Shown in pieces: positions 7,360 through 16,607 of a DNA stretch of 64,000 bases; position 1 is the first letter of the stretch, and each line of letters starts with the position of its first letter. The stretch lies in contig NZ_JAHCTB010000001.1 in the NCBI RefSeq assembly GCF_018476645.1, positions 620,001 through 684,000 of the forward strand. Direction: 5' to 3'. A program made the position numbers and the translations under genes. This DNA is from Aequorivita echinoideorum. Lineage in GTDB: Bacteria > Bacteroidota > Bacteroidia > Flavobacteriales > Flavobacteriaceae. The notes beneath the pieces were generated by a model. The model saw nothing but the letters and a program-made list of their open reading frames with translations. It did no database searches and was not told the DNA's origin.

Positions 7360-8373
7360 TTAAAATTTTAAATCCAAGTCATCAGTATCACTTTCGTCGT
7401 TATCCATATTTTTTGGTGGCGAAGGGCGTGTAGTTCGCTTTTTCGGGGCAATTCCCCGGGCTTGATTCTGTTTCTTCATTTCTTCTCCTATTTGGTTACT
7501 CGCTACAAAGGATGCAATCATATTGTTCAGCATATCGCTACCTGCCTGTGGTGAATTGGGAAGAAGAATAAGATTTGTATTGGTTTCTTCGCCTATTGAT
7601 TGCAACGTATCATAATGCTGTGTAACAACAATAAGCGCAGAAGCCTCTTGCGAATTGATACCCACATTGTTCAAAACGTCCACACTTTCTTCCAGTCCGC
7701 GGGCAATTTCCCTACGCTGGTCAGCAATACCCTGCCCCTGCAAACGTTTGCTCTCAGCCTCTGCACGGGCTTTAGCAACAATTTTTATTCTTTCCGCTTC
7801 GGCTTCAAATTCTGCCGCAACTTTTTCACGTTCCGCGGCATTAATTCGGTTCATGGCCGCTTTTACTTGAATATCTGGGTCAATGTCCGTAACCAGTGTT
7901 TTGATGATATCATAACCATACGTGCTCATCGCTTCATTTAATTCTGCCTTTACTGCAATTGCCACATCATCTTTTCTTTCAAAAACATCATCCAATTTCA
8001 TTTTGGGAACTTCCGCGCGAACCACATCAAAAACATAGCTAGTTATTTGATCATGGGGATTTTGAAGTTTATAAAAAGCATCATATACCTTTTGTTGCAG
8101 CACTTGAAATTGCACGGAAATCTTGAGACGCACAAATACATCATCCTTCGTTTTGGTTTCAACAATCACGTCGAGTTGCTGAATTTTCAGATTTATTCTA
8201 CCCGCAATCCTATCAATAAGTGGAATTTTCATTTGAAGTCCGGAATGACGGATACTTTGAAATTTTCCAAAACGTTCCACAATGGCCGCCGTTTGTTGCT
8301 TTACCGTAAAGAACGAAGAGAACAGAATTATAAGCGCAATGACCAAAAGCGGTATCAAAATAAATGAGTTCAT
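7360..8373 (-). CDS. SPFH/band-7 (stomatin/QmcA-like) membrane protein
   Basis: 337 residues. One N-terminal membrane anchor (about 3-24) is followed by the SPFH core that begins QQTAAIVERFGKFQSIRHSGLQMKIPLIDRI, and then by a long Ala/Glu/Arg-rich coiled coil (about 175-225, AAEREKVAAEFEAEAERIKIVAKARAEAES) ending before a low-complexity basic/Asp-rich tail. Such proteins form oligomeric cages in the inner membrane and modulate proteases such as FtsH; QmcA is the E. coli relative. No NfeD-type partner gene is adjacent, so the QmcA-like subgroup is favoured. A -7 box lies at 8410-8417. Confidence 0.88.
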   Translation of the reverse strand: MNSFILIPLLVIALIILFSSFFTVKQQTAAIVERFGKFQSIRHSGLQMKIPLIDRIAGRINLKIQQLDVIVETKTKDDVFVRLKISVQFQVLQQKVYDAFYKLQNPHDQITSYVFDVVRAEVPKMKLDDVFERKDDVAIAVKAELNEAMSTYGYDIIKTLVTDIDPDIQVKAAMNRINAAEREKVAAEFEAEAERIKIVAKARAEAESKRLQGQGIADQRREIARGLEESVDVLNNVGINSQEASALIVVTQHYDTLQSIGEETNTNLILLPNSPQAGSDMLNNMIASFVASNQIGEEMKKQNQARGIAPKKRTTRPSPPKNMDNDESDTDDLDLKF

Positions 8374-8409
8374 TTCTTAAAAAAGTTAAGTGATTAGTTG
8401 TTGAAGATA

Positions 8410-8417
8410 CAAAATTA
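8410..8417 (-). promoter_or_regulatory. -7 box for the SPFH gene
   Basis: The minus strand reads TAATTTTG (TAnnTTTG), 36 bases upstream of the ATG. Confidence 0.5.
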
Positions 8418-8449
8418 AACCTATTTTCACGGCCCCAAATAATCTTGAC

Positions 8450-9103
8450 ATGAAACTGAAAAACTTCATTTTTGCGGTTGCAATTCTTCTCATTTCCCAA
8501 TCAATTTCCGCACAGCGCAACTATGGTGGCTACAATTTTCTAGGAATAACCGGCGGATTGACTTTTTTTGACATCAATACAGATGATTTTGTAACGAGCC
8601 AGAGCACGGGTTTTATGGCTGGTTTTTCTGCACGCGGCGCATTCCGGAATGATTTTGATCTTATTTATGGCCTCACCGTTCAGAATTCTCAAGTATCCAT
8701 CCAAGCGAGTAATGCTGCCAGCACCCAATTTGTGGATTACAGTCTATTGGGCGCGCAAATTCATTTTATGGGAAGTTATAACATCGTTGTAAAACATCTC
8801 AGTATTGAATTTGGGCCAGTTTTAAATGTAAACGGTAAATTAAATCTGGAACAGGAACAGTTTGAAGATTATGTAATAACCGGTTATAATGAACTGCGCG
8901 CACAGGATATTCTTGATATTTCGAAAATCGATTTTCGTGTGGCAGCCGGCATTACCGCTGGTTTTGAACATTTCAGAATTTCAGGTCAATATCAATATGG
9001 AGTTACCAATATGCTGAACAATTTAAACGAACAGAACCTTGAAATCAACGATTTTAAGGGAAATAGTTCAACTTTAATTGTTTCGGGTGTTATCTATTTT
9101 TAA
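8450..9103 (+). CDS. Outer-membrane beta-barrel protein (PorT-like/porin family)
   Basis: 217 residues with a clear signal peptide (MKLKNFIFAVAILLISQSISAQ, cleavage likely after SAQ) and then alternating amphipathic strands with aromatic turns. It ends in GVIYF, a C-terminal aromatic typical of Omp insertion signals. This matches the small 8- to 10-strand barrels (OMP_b-brl) common in Bacteroidota. Function unknown. Its stop codon overlaps the stop codon of gltX, encoded convergently: the 4-base palindrome TTAA at 9100-9103 supplies both stops. Confidence 0.8.
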   Translation: MKLKNFIFAVAILLISQSISAQRNYGGYNFLGITGGLTFFDINTDDFVTSQSTGFMAGFSARGAFRNDFDLIYGLTVQNSQVSIQASNAASTQFVDYSLLGAQIHFMGSYNIVVKHLSIEFGPVLNVNGKLNLEQEQFEDYVITGYNELRAQDILDISKIDFRVAAGITAGFEHFRISGQYQYGVTNMLNNLNEQNLEINDFKGNSSTLIVSGVIYF

Positions 9104-10611
9104 TCGATAAATGCGATTGCTCTTTCTATTCTGAAAATGCTTTCTTTTTTGCCAAGAATGGAGAGAATATCAAAAACATCTGGGCCTTTCATTTCGCCTA
9201 CCAAGGCCAAACGCAGAGGCATCATCACTTTTCCGAAGCCAATATTTTCTGAAGTAATCCACCCTTTTATTTTTTCTGAGATAGTTGCTGCCGAAAAATC
9301 ATCAATTTCATTTAAAATTGAAACAACCTCATTTAAAAGTATCGAAGTTTCATCCTTAAATGCTTTTTCTGCGGCTTTTGGATCATAGCTATTTGGCGTT
9401 TCAAAGAAAAAGCTGCCCTGTTCCCACAAATCCTCCATAAATGTTGCGCGTTCCTTTAAAAGCGAAACAATGCTTTCAAGATTTTGCGAAGCTTCAATGT
9501 TTTTATTTTTCAGCAAATCAGCGAATTGTGAAGCCAATGCGCTGTTATCCATCTTTTGAAGATATTGATGCTGAAACCATTTCGTCTTTTCAGGATCAAA
9601 TTTGGCTCCCGCTTTATGGACACGCTCCAGCTCAAAGGTATTTACCAAATCCTTCAAACTGAAAATTTCCTGTTCCGTTCCTGGATTCCAGCCCAAAAAT
9701 GCGAGCATATTTATAACGGCTTCGGGCAAATAACCATCTTCCCTGTATCCAGAAAACATTTCTCCTTCAGCAGGTTGCCATTGCAGCGGGAAAACCGGGA
9801 AACCCATTTTATCTCCATCTCGTTTGCTCAACTTTCCATTGCCGGTTGGTTTTAAAATCAAAGGCAAATGCGCAAATTGTGGTGCGGTCCAACCAAAGGC
9901 TCTGTACAAAAGAATATGTAGCGCAAGGGAAGGAAGCCACTCTTCCCCGCGGATGACGTGGGTTATCTCCATTAAATGATCGTCCACAATATTTGCGAGG
10001 TGATACGTGGGCATACCATCGCTCTTAAAAAGAACTTTATCGTCGAGAATACTGGTATCCACGTGCATTTCGCCGCGAATAATATCATTTAAATGAAGAT
10101 TTTCCTTTTCAGGAGATTTAAAACGGATAACAAATTCCTCACCAGCATCAATCTTTTTTTGTGTTTCTTCTTTGGAAAGGGTAAGTGAATTTTTCAATTT
10201 CTGTCGATTGTGCCAATTGTATATGAAAGTTTTCCCTTTCTCTTCGTGATCTTTTCGGTGCGCGTCCAGTTCTTCCGCAGTGTCAAAAGCATAATACGCA
10301 TTGCCGGATTCAATTAAATCATCTGCATATTTTCTGTAAATATGCTTTCGCTCGCTCTGCCTGTAAGGTCCGCAATTGCCTTCTTTACCCGGTCCTTCAT
10401 TATAAGGAATCTTTAGCCAATTTAAAGCTTCAATTATGTAAGCTTCAGCACCTTCCACATATCGGTTTTGGTCTGTGTCCTCAATTCGCAATAAAAAATC
10501 ACCACCGTGTTTTTTCGCAAATAAATAATTGAACAACGCCGTGCGCACACCGCCAATATGTAATGGACCCGTGGGACTGGGAGCAAACCGAACCCGAACT
10601 TTTTCAGACAT
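9100..10611 (-). CDS. gltX: Glutamyl-tRNA synthetase
   Basis: About 503 residues from the ATG at 10611 (the frame is open further upstream, but MSEKVRVRFAPSPTGPLHIGG is the normal start). The HIGH motif is PSPTGPLHIGG (about 10-20) and the KMSKS motif reads KLSKRDG (about 254-260). A helical anticodon-binding domain follows. It loads glutamate on tRNA-Glu. The -7 box TACCTTTG lies at 10647-10640 on the minus strand. The gene converges on the barrel gene with 4 bases shared at the stops. Confidence 0.96.
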   Translation of the reverse strand: MSEKVRVRFAPSPTGPLHIGGVRTALFNYLFAKKHGGDFLLRIEDTDQNRYVEGAEAYIIEALNWLKIPYNEGPGKEGNCGPYRQSERKHIYRKYADDLIESGNAYYAFDTAEELDAHRKDHEEKGKTFIYNWHNRQKLKNSLTLSKEETQKKIDAGEEFVIRFKSPEKENLHLNDIIRGEMHVDTSILDDKVLFKSDGMPTYHLANIVDDHLMEITHVIRGEEWLPSLALHILLYRAFGWTAPQFAHLPLILKPTGNGKLSKRDGDKMGFPVFPLQWQPAEGEMFSGYREDGYLPEAVINMLAFLGWNPGTEQEIFSLKDLVNTFELERVHKAGAKFDPEKTKWFQHQYLQKMDNSALASQFADLLKNKNIEASQNLESIVSLLKERATFMEDLWEQGSFFFETPNSYDPKAAEKAFKDETSILLNEVVSILNEIDDFSAATISEKIKGWITSENIGFGKVMMPLRLALVGEMKGPDVFDILSILGKKESIFRIERAIAFID

Positions 10612-10639
10612 ACATTTAATTTTTATTGAAACGTAGGCG

Positions 10640-10647
10640 CAAAGGTA
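10640..10647 (-). promoter_or_regulatory. -7 box for gltX
   Basis: The minus strand reads TACCTTTG (TAnnTTTG), 28 bases upstream of the gltX ATG. This also supports the ATG at 10611 over the longer open frame. Confidence 0.55.
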
Positions 10648-10773
10648 CAATTATACGTTCGCATTTTAAAGCCCATGATAATGCGTCTCTCCTTTTTTGG
10701 AGCAATATTTGCAGAAGTTTTTGGAACAAAATATTATTGTATTTTAGGAGTTTGAAGAGCAGGAGACGTTTCT

Positions 10774-13700
10774 ATGGGCACATTTAGCATCATTCAGCAA
10801 AAGCTGGAGCAGTTTATTAAAAAATATTACACAAATGAGTTGATCAAGGGAACGATTCTCTTTTTCGCCATTGGGCTGTTGTATTTACTTTTCACGCTGC
10901 TCGTTGAATATTTTCTTTGGTTAAATCCAGCTGCGCGGCGCGTTCTTTTTTGGAGTTTTATTATTGTTGAGTTTGCGCTATTCGTCCGCTTTATAGCTTT
11001 TCCATTGGCGAAACTTTTTAAGTTTCAGAAAGGAATTTCATATGAAGATGCCTCAAAAATTATTGGAAACCATTTCCCCGAAGTAAGCGATAAGTTGTTG
11101 AATGTGCTTCAATTGAATCAAAATAGAAAAGAAAGCGAATTACTGGCAGCCAGTATTGATCAAAAAGCTACCGATTTACAACCGATTCCTTTCAAAAGCG
11201 CGATTAATTTTAAAAAAAATGCGAAATATTTAAAGTACGCGGCAATCCCCATTCTAATTTTTGCACTATTCAGCGCTTTGGGAGGATTGGAAATCTTTTC
11301 AAGTAGCTACACCCGCGTGTTGCATTACGATACCGCTTACGAACCGCCAGCGCCCTTTTCATTCATTGTTATGAATGAAAATTTAAATGCAATTGAAAAT
11401 AAAAGTTTCACGCTGAAAGTTAGAACTGAAGGTACGGCCATTCCAGAAAACGCGAGCATTGATTATGATGGCGAAACGTACTATATGCAACAGCTTGCTC
11501 CAGGATTGTTCGAGTATACATTTGCACAACCTACGGATGCCATTCCATTCAATTTAAAGGCAAATAAGGTAACCTCTCGCCAATACGTTTTGGATATTGT
11601 AAATACCCCATCGCTTATAAATTTTGAGATGTTTTTGGATTATCCAAGTTACACTGGAAAGCAGGATGAGACAATGAAAAGCACAGGGAATGCTACTATT
11701 CCTGAGGGTACGCACGTTCGCTGGAATGTTTCAACAAAAAACACAACAGCAGTTACGCTGAAAACGGCCGATACAGTATTTTCATTTTCTGAAAAAAATC
11801 AAGTTTTTGATTTTAAAAAAGGAATTTACAATAGAATGGATTATGCCATAACCACCTCAAATAAGCAATTGAAGGATTATGAAAATCTTGCTTTTACTTT
11901 GAATGTGGTAAAGGATCAATTTCCGGAGATTGATGTTGAGTCTAAGCAGGACAGCACGGATAGCCAGCGAGTTTTCTTTTTGGGCCAAATTTCTGATGAT
12001 TATGGCCTTACAAAATTGCGATTGGTGTACTATCCGGAAGGTGAAGAGGAAAAAAGTAAGATGGAAAATCTTCAGCTCTCAAAGGGAAATTTTGACCAAT
12101 TTACGTTTTCATTTCCAGGAAATCTTCAATTAAATGAAGGAGTTTCGTATGAATATTATTTTGAAGTTTTTGATAATGATGCCATTCACAACTTCAAATC
12201 CACCAAATCCGGCATATATTCTTTTAGAAAATTTACAAAAGATGAATTGGAGGAAGAACAACTTCAAAATCAAAAAGAAGCAATACAAGGCTTGGATAAA
12301 TCGCTTGAAGATTTAAAAGACAGAAAGCAAACGCTCGAGGAGCTTTCCCGAACGCAAAAGGAGAAGAAGGAACTCAATTACAACGATAAAAAGAAACTGG
12401 AAAACTTCATTCAGCGCCAAAAACAGCAAGAGCAAATGATGAAGAATTTTTCAAAGGAACTCAAAGAGGAGCTTCAAAATTTTCAACCAGAGAAGGAAAA
12501 GGATGACTTTAAACAGCAATTGGAAAAACGTTTAGAAGAAAATGAAGAACGCTTAAAGGAAAACGAAAAACTGCTTGATGAGCTGGAGAAAATTCAAGAT
12601 AAAATTGAAAAGGAACAATTGACCGAAAAGCTTGATAATCTATCCAAGCAAAATAAAAATCAAGAGCGTAACTTGGAGCAATTACTGGAGCTCACAAAGA
12701 GGTATTATGTAGAAAAAAAGGCTGAAAAGCTTGCTGAGGAGCTTTATAAATTAGGCGATGAGCAAGAAAAATTAGCTGATGGGCCAGAAAATGAGAACAC
12801 AAAGGAAAAACAGGAAGAATTAAATGAGCAATTCGAGAAGTACCAAGAAGAAATGGAAGAACTCCAAAAGGAGAATGATGAATTAAAGAACCCTATGGAA
12901 ATCCCCAAGGACGAACCCGGAGAAAAACAAGTTGAAAATGATCAACAAAAAGCTACGGAAAATCTTGATAAAAACCAGAAGCAGGATGCCTCAAAAAGTC
13001 AAAAAAATGCTGGCAAGAAAATGAAGGAAATGGGCAAAAAGATGCAAATGGATATGCAATCCGGCCAAATGGAAACGATTGAGGAGGATGCCAAAATGTT
13101 GAGACAAATTGTTGATAATTTGGTTACTTTCTCTGTTGAACAAGAAGATTTAATGGAAAATTTTAAAAAAATTGAGTATGGAAACCCTACTTTCGGTAAG
13201 AAATTAAATGTACAGAACGATTTAAAGATAAATTTTGAGCACATTGATGACAGTCTTTTTGCTCTGTCCCTTCGGCAACCACTTTTAGGAAATGAAATCA
13301 ATAGTAAGCTTATTAATATTGAATATAATATTGAAAAGTCATTGGAACGCTTAGCACAAAACGAATCTAGACAAGGTATTGGAAACCAGCAATATACGGT
13401 AACAAATTCTAATGATTTAGCAGTTCTTTTAAGTGATCTGTTAAATAACATGCAGATGCAAATGCAGATGCAAGCTTCGGGCTCAGGATCAGGAAAAGGA
13501 GCGCCAAGTCCAGGGAAAGGGCAGGGTAGCGGACGTGGTTTTCAACTTCCTGACATAATTGAAAAGCAGGAAAGTTTAGAAGAGAAGATGAAGGAAGGAT
13601 TGGAAAAAGGACAAAATAAAGGCAAGGGCAAAGGCGAAAAGGAAGGACAGGGTCAGGGCAACGGAAAAGGTGATGGTCAAGGGTCAGGTGAAGGTGATAA

Positions 13701-14190
13701 TGGAAGAGATGGCAAAACCGGTAAGTCCGGCAACGAAAGTAATGGAGACGGGCAGAACGGTGAGGGCAATGCTGAAGATTTAAATGGCGAACTGTTTGAG
13801 ATTTTCAAACAACAGCAGCAGCTAAGACAGCAATTACAGGACCGTTTGAATAAAGATGGATTTAATGGAAATGGCGGCAATCTATTGAAAAAAATGGAAG
13901 GAATTGAACAACAATTACTCGACAAAGGATTCAATCAAAATACACTGCAACAAATGATGAACCTTAAATATGAACTTCTAAAATTGGATAAAGCTGAATT
14001 TGAACAGGGCCAAGAAACAAAACGAGAGTCTAAGACAAACAGGCAATCTTTTAAAAACACAAATAGGGTTTCACCTGAAGAAATAAAAAAATATTTTAAC
14101 ACTACGGAAATTTTGAATAGAGAGTCATTACCCTTGAAGCGGGAATATAAAAATAAAGTACAGGATTATTTTAAGAATTCGAATGATTGA
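10774..14190 (+). CDS. DUF4175-family large membrane/coiled-coil protein
   Basis: 1138 residues. Two N-terminal membrane helices (about 24-46 and 56-76) and a third (about 153-175) precede an extracytoplasmic beta-rich region (about 180-490). Then come very long Glu/Lys/Gln coiled coils (about 495-760), Met/Gln-rich segments (QMQMQMQ near 895), a Gly/Lys/Asn/Glu low-complexity stretch (about 900-1010, GQGQGNGKGDGQGSGEG) and a helical tail. This architecture is that of DUF4175, found across Bacteroidota and some Proteobacteria; the function is not known, though an envelope or structural role is likely. Its 3' end overlaps ybeY by 8 bases, so the two are co-translated. Confidence 0.85.
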   Translation: MGTFSIIQQKLEQFIKKYYTNELIKGTILFFAIGLLYLLFTLLVEYFLWLNPAARRVLFWSFIIVEFALFVRFIAFPLAKLFKFQKGISYEDASKIIGNHFPEVSDKLLNVLQLNQNRKESELLAASIDQKATDLQPIPFKSAINFKKNAKYLKYAAIPILIFALFSALGGLEIFSSSYTRVLHYDTAYEPPAPFSFIVMNENLNAIENKSFTLKVRTEGTAIPENASIDYDGETYYMQQLAPGLFEYTFAQPTDAIPFNLKANKVTSRQYVLDIVNTPSLINFEMFLDYPSYTGKQDETMKSTGNATIPEGTHVRWNVSTKNTTAVTLKTADTVFSFSEKNQVFDFKKGIYNRMDYAITTSNKQLKDYENLAFTLNVVKDQFPEIDVESKQDSTDSQRVFFLGQISDDYGLTKLRLVYYPEGEEEKSKMENLQLSKGNFDQFTFSFPGNLQLNEGVSYEYYFEVFDNDAIHNFKSTKSGIYSFRKFTKDELEEEQLQNQKEAIQGLDKSLEDLKDRKQTLEELSRTQKEKKELNYNDKKKLENFIQRQKQQEQMMKNFSKELKEELQNFQPEKEKDDFKQQLEKRLEENEERLKENEKLLDELEKIQDKIEKEQLTEKLDNLSKQNKNQERNLEQLLELTKRYYVEKKAEKLAEELYKLGDEQEKLADGPENENTKEKQEELNEQFEKYQEEMEELQKENDELKNPMEIPKDEPGEKQVENDQQKATENLDKNQKQDASKSQKNAGKKMKEMGKKMQMDMQSGQMETIEEDAKMLRQIVDNLVTFSVEQEDLMENFKKIEYGNPTFGKKLNVQNDLKINFEHIDDSLFALSLRQPLLGNEINSKLINIEYNIEKSLERLAQNESRQGIGNQQYTVTNSNDLAVLLSDLLNNMQMQMQMQASGSGSGKGAPSPGKGQGSGRGFQLPDIIEKQESLEEKMKEGLEKGQNKGKGKGEKEGQGQGNGKGDGQGSGEGDNGRDGKTGKSGNESNGDGQNGEGNAEDLNGELFEIFKQQQQLRQQLQDRLNKDGFNGNGGNLLKKMEGIEQQLLDKGFNQNTLQQMMNLKYELLKLDKAEFEQGQETKRESKTNRQSFKNTNRVSPEEIKKYFNTTEILNRESLPLKREYKNKVQDYFKNSND

Positions 14191-14596
14191 ATTTTATTAC
14201 GAAACGGAATTTAAAATTGAAAACGAAGCCAAGGTTTCTGAATGGATTTCAAATACAATTATAGAAGAAGGTTTCGAGCTTGGTGAAATTGTGTATGTTT
14301 TTTGCGATGACACATATTTGCACAGGTTGAATGTTGAATTTTTAAATCACGACACTCTTACAGATATCATAAGTTTTGATTATTCTATGGGTAAACTGAT
14401 AAGTGGAGAAATCTATATCTCTATTGAAAGAGTTCTTGACAATTCAAATGATTTTGACACCACTTTTTTAAATGAATTGAACAGGGTAATTATTCATGGT
14501 ATACTTCATTTTTGCGGGTATAAGGACAAGGACCGAGAGGCTCAACGACTTATGAGAGCAAAAGAAGATGAAGCGTTATTGAGATTAATCGATTAG
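14183..14596 (+). CDS. ybeY: rRNA maturation RNase YbeY
   Basis: 137 residues. YbeY is a zinc-dependent endoribonuclease involved in 16S rRNA 3' processing and 70S quality control. The metal site is HGILHFCGYKDKDRE (about 108-122); compared with the common HGxLHLxGYDH, the first two His are present and the third ligand position is Lys/Asp. Bacteroidota YbeY proteins I recall share this GYKDK form, so it need not mean loss of activity. The upstream TDIISFDY motif is also canonical. It overlaps the DUF4175 gene by 8 bases. Confidence 0.92.
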   Translation: MIEFYYETEFKIENEAKVSEWISNTIIEEGFELGEIVYVFCDDTYLHRLNVEFLNHDTLTDIISFDYSMGKLISGEIYISIERVLDNSNDFDTTFLNELNRVIIHGILHFCGYKDKDREAQRLMRAKEDEALLRLID

Positions 14597-14610
14597 CATA
14601 ACTAAATTGT

Positions 14611-14638
14611 TTGGTTCCAACAAATTATTGTAATTTTG
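14611..14638 (+). promoter_or_regulatory. Promoter of mnmG
   Basis: A -33 TTG at 14611-14613 is followed after 17 bases by TAATTTTG at 14631-14638, a full match to the Bacteroidota TTG-N(17-23)-TAnnTTTG pattern. The parS-like site lies between this promoter and the start codon, about 30 bases downstream, so a bound ParB-like protein would cover the leader. Confidence 0.65.
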
Positions 14639-14667
14639 CCAACTTTTAATAAAGTTCAAATATTGAA

Positions 14668-14683
14668 TGTTCCACGTGGAACA
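14668..14683. promoter_or_regulatory. parS-like ParB-binding site (upstream of mnmG)
   Basis: TGTTCCACGTGGAACA is a perfect 16-bp palindrome. It differs from the classic chromosomal parS consensus TGTTTCACGTGAAACA only by symmetric T/A to C/G changes. It lies in the mnmG leader; a near-identical site follows mnmG. Confidence 0.85.
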
Positions 14684-14694
14684 AAATTTATTAT

Positions 14695-16566
14695 ATGTTT
14701 TTAGAAGAATATGATGTAATTGTAGTAGGTGCTGGCCACGCGGGCTCCGAAGCGGCTGCGGCTGCGGCTAATCTAGGCTCTAAAACCTTACTGGCTACAA
14801 TGAATCTTCAAAATATTGCCCAAATGTCTTGCAACCCAGCTATGGGCGGCATCGCAAAAGGTCAGATTGTGCGGGAAATAGATGCATTGGGTGGTTATAG
14901 TGGGATTGTCTCCGACAAAACCGCAATTCAGTTTAAGATGTTGAATGTTTCAAAAGGCCCCGCGATGTGGAGTCCTAGAGTCCAGAGTGACCGTATGCGT
15001 TTTGCCGAGTTCTGGAGGCTTAAACTTGAAAGCACTAAAAACCTGGATTTTTATCAAGAGATGATTTCTGGAATTTTAGTTGAAAATAATTGCATTAAAG
15101 GAGTCAAAACTTCTTTAGGTCTGGAAATTAAAGGCAAGAGCGTTGTTCTTACCAATGGAACTTTTTTGAATGGTTTAATTCATATAGGTGAAAAGCAATT
15201 TGGAGGTGGTAGAGCTGGCGAGAGAGCTTCGACAGGCATTACTCAGGATTTGGCAAATTTGGGATTTGAAGCAGGCCGAATGAAGACTGGCACCCCGCCA
15301 CGTGTTGACGGTAGGTCTTTGGACTTTTCAAAAATGATAGAACAGCCTGGTGATGAAAAGCCACAAAAATTCTCTTTTTCAGATGAAACACAGCCGCTAA
15401 AATTTCAGCGTCCATGTCATATGAGTTACACGAGTTCTGACGTGCACGAAGCTTTGAAAGAAGGATTTGATAGATCCCCGATGTTTAACGGTGCCATTGA
15501 AAGCCTTGGCCCAAGATATTGCCCGTCCATTGAGGATAAAATCAATCGTTTTGCGGATAAGGATAGGCATCAATTGTTTGTTGAGCCAGAGGGGTGGAAC
15601 ACGGTTGAGTATTACATAAATGGTTTCTCTACATCTTTACCTGAAGATGTACAATTCAATGCACTCCGTAAAGTAACTGGATTTGAAAATGTAAAATTTT
15701 TTAGACCGGGTTATGCAATAGAATATGATTATTTTCCCCCTACACAATTGAAACATACACTTGAGACAAAGTTAGTGAGTGGTTTATACTTTGCAGGTCA
15801 AATCAATGGAACAACAGGTTATGAAGAGGCTGCATCGCAAGGGTTGATGGCTGGAATTAATGCACATCTAAAAGTTCAAGAGAAAGAGCCGTTCATCCTA
15901 AAAAGAAATGAAGCATACATTGGAGTTTTAATTGATGATTTAATTACAAAAGGTACGGAAGAACCTTATAGAATGTTTACCTCTCGAGCAGAATATAGAA
16001 CTCTTCTAAGGCAAGACAATGCAGATTTTCGTTTAACCCCCCTTTCCCACAAAATTGGTTTGGCTTCCGATGAAAGATTGAAACGAATGGAAGCTAAACA
16101 GAATAAATCTAACGCTTTTATTGAATTTTTCAAAGAAAATAGTGTAACCCCGGAAATACTAAACCCAATTCTGGAATCTAAAAATTCAGCAATAGTTTCT
16201 CAAAGTGATAAAATGTTCAAGCCTTTTTCTAGACCTAACATCACTATGAGGGATATGCGGAAAATTGATGAGGTTGAAAAATATATAAAGGAAAATGATC
16301 TGGATATAGAAATGATTCAACAAGCGGAAATTCAAATAAAATATTCTGGATATATTGAAAAGGAAAAAAATAATGCAGACAAATTAAATAGGCTTGAGGG
16401 CTTAAAAATACCTGATGAATTTGATTATTCAAAATTGAAATCTTTGTCATTTGAAGCTCGAGAAAAATTATCTACAATAAAGCCAACAACGGTATCGCAA
16501 GCATCACGTATTAGTGGTGTTTCTCCAAACGATATTTCTGTCCTGCTAGTTTATATGGGTAGATAA
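14695..16566 (+). CDS. mnmG: tRNA uridine-5-carboxymethylaminomethyl modification enzyme MnmG (GidA)
   Basis: 623 residues. With MnmE it installs cmnm5 at U34 of certain tRNAs using FAD and methylene-tetrahydrofolate. The FAD Rossmann motif is VIVVGAGHAGSEAA (about 8-21). The MSCNPAMGGIAKG and GTFLNGLIHIG motifs and the GQINGTTGYEEAASQG segment are family-specific. The C-terminal helical domain ends normally (VSQASRISGVSPNDISVLLVYMGR). Length is typical. mnmG/gidA is often near oriC in bacteria, and here parS-like sites flank it on both sides. Confidence 0.97.
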   Translation: MFLEEYDVIVVGAGHAGSEAAAAAANLGSKTLLATMNLQNIAQMSCNPAMGGIAKGQIVREIDALGGYSGIVSDKTAIQFKMLNVSKGPAMWSPRVQSDRMRFAEFWRLKLESTKNLDFYQEMISGILVENNCIKGVKTSLGLEIKGKSVVLTNGTFLNGLIHIGEKQFGGGRAGERASTGITQDLANLGFEAGRMKTGTPPRVDGRSLDFSKMIEQPGDEKPQKFSFSDETQPLKFQRPCHMSYTSSDVHEALKEGFDRSPMFNGAIESLGPRYCPSIEDKINRFADKDRHQLFVEPEGWNTVEYYINGFSTSLPEDVQFNALRKVTGFENVKFFRPGYAIEYDYFPPTQLKHTLETKLVSGLYFAGQINGTTGYEEAASQGLMAGINAHLKVQEKEPFILKRNEAYIGVLIDDLITKGTEEPYRMFTSRAEYRTLLRQDNADFRLTPLSHKIGLASDERLKRMEAKQNKSNAFIEFFKENSVTPEILNPILESKNSAIVSQSDKMFKPFSRPNITMRDMRKIDEVEKYIKENDLDIEMIQQAEIQIKYSGYIEKEKNNADKLNRLEGLKIPDEFDYSKLKSLSFEAREKLSTIKPTTVSQASRISGVSPNDISVLLVYMGR

Positions 16567-16571
16567 ACTAA

Positions 16572-16587
16572 TGTTTCACGTGGAACA
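16572..16587. promoter_or_regulatory. parS-like ParB-binding site (downstream of mnmG)
   Basis: TGTTTCACGTGGAACA matches the classic parS 16-mer at 15 of 16 positions. It sits 6 bases after the mnmG stop and about 20 bases before the next start. Confidence 0.85.
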
Positions 16588-16607
16588 TAAATTAAATTTC
16601 CAAATTC

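Noticed and set aside
15295-15310. CACGTG in mnmG as a third parS site
   Set aside because: The flanks do not match the 16-bp palindrome.
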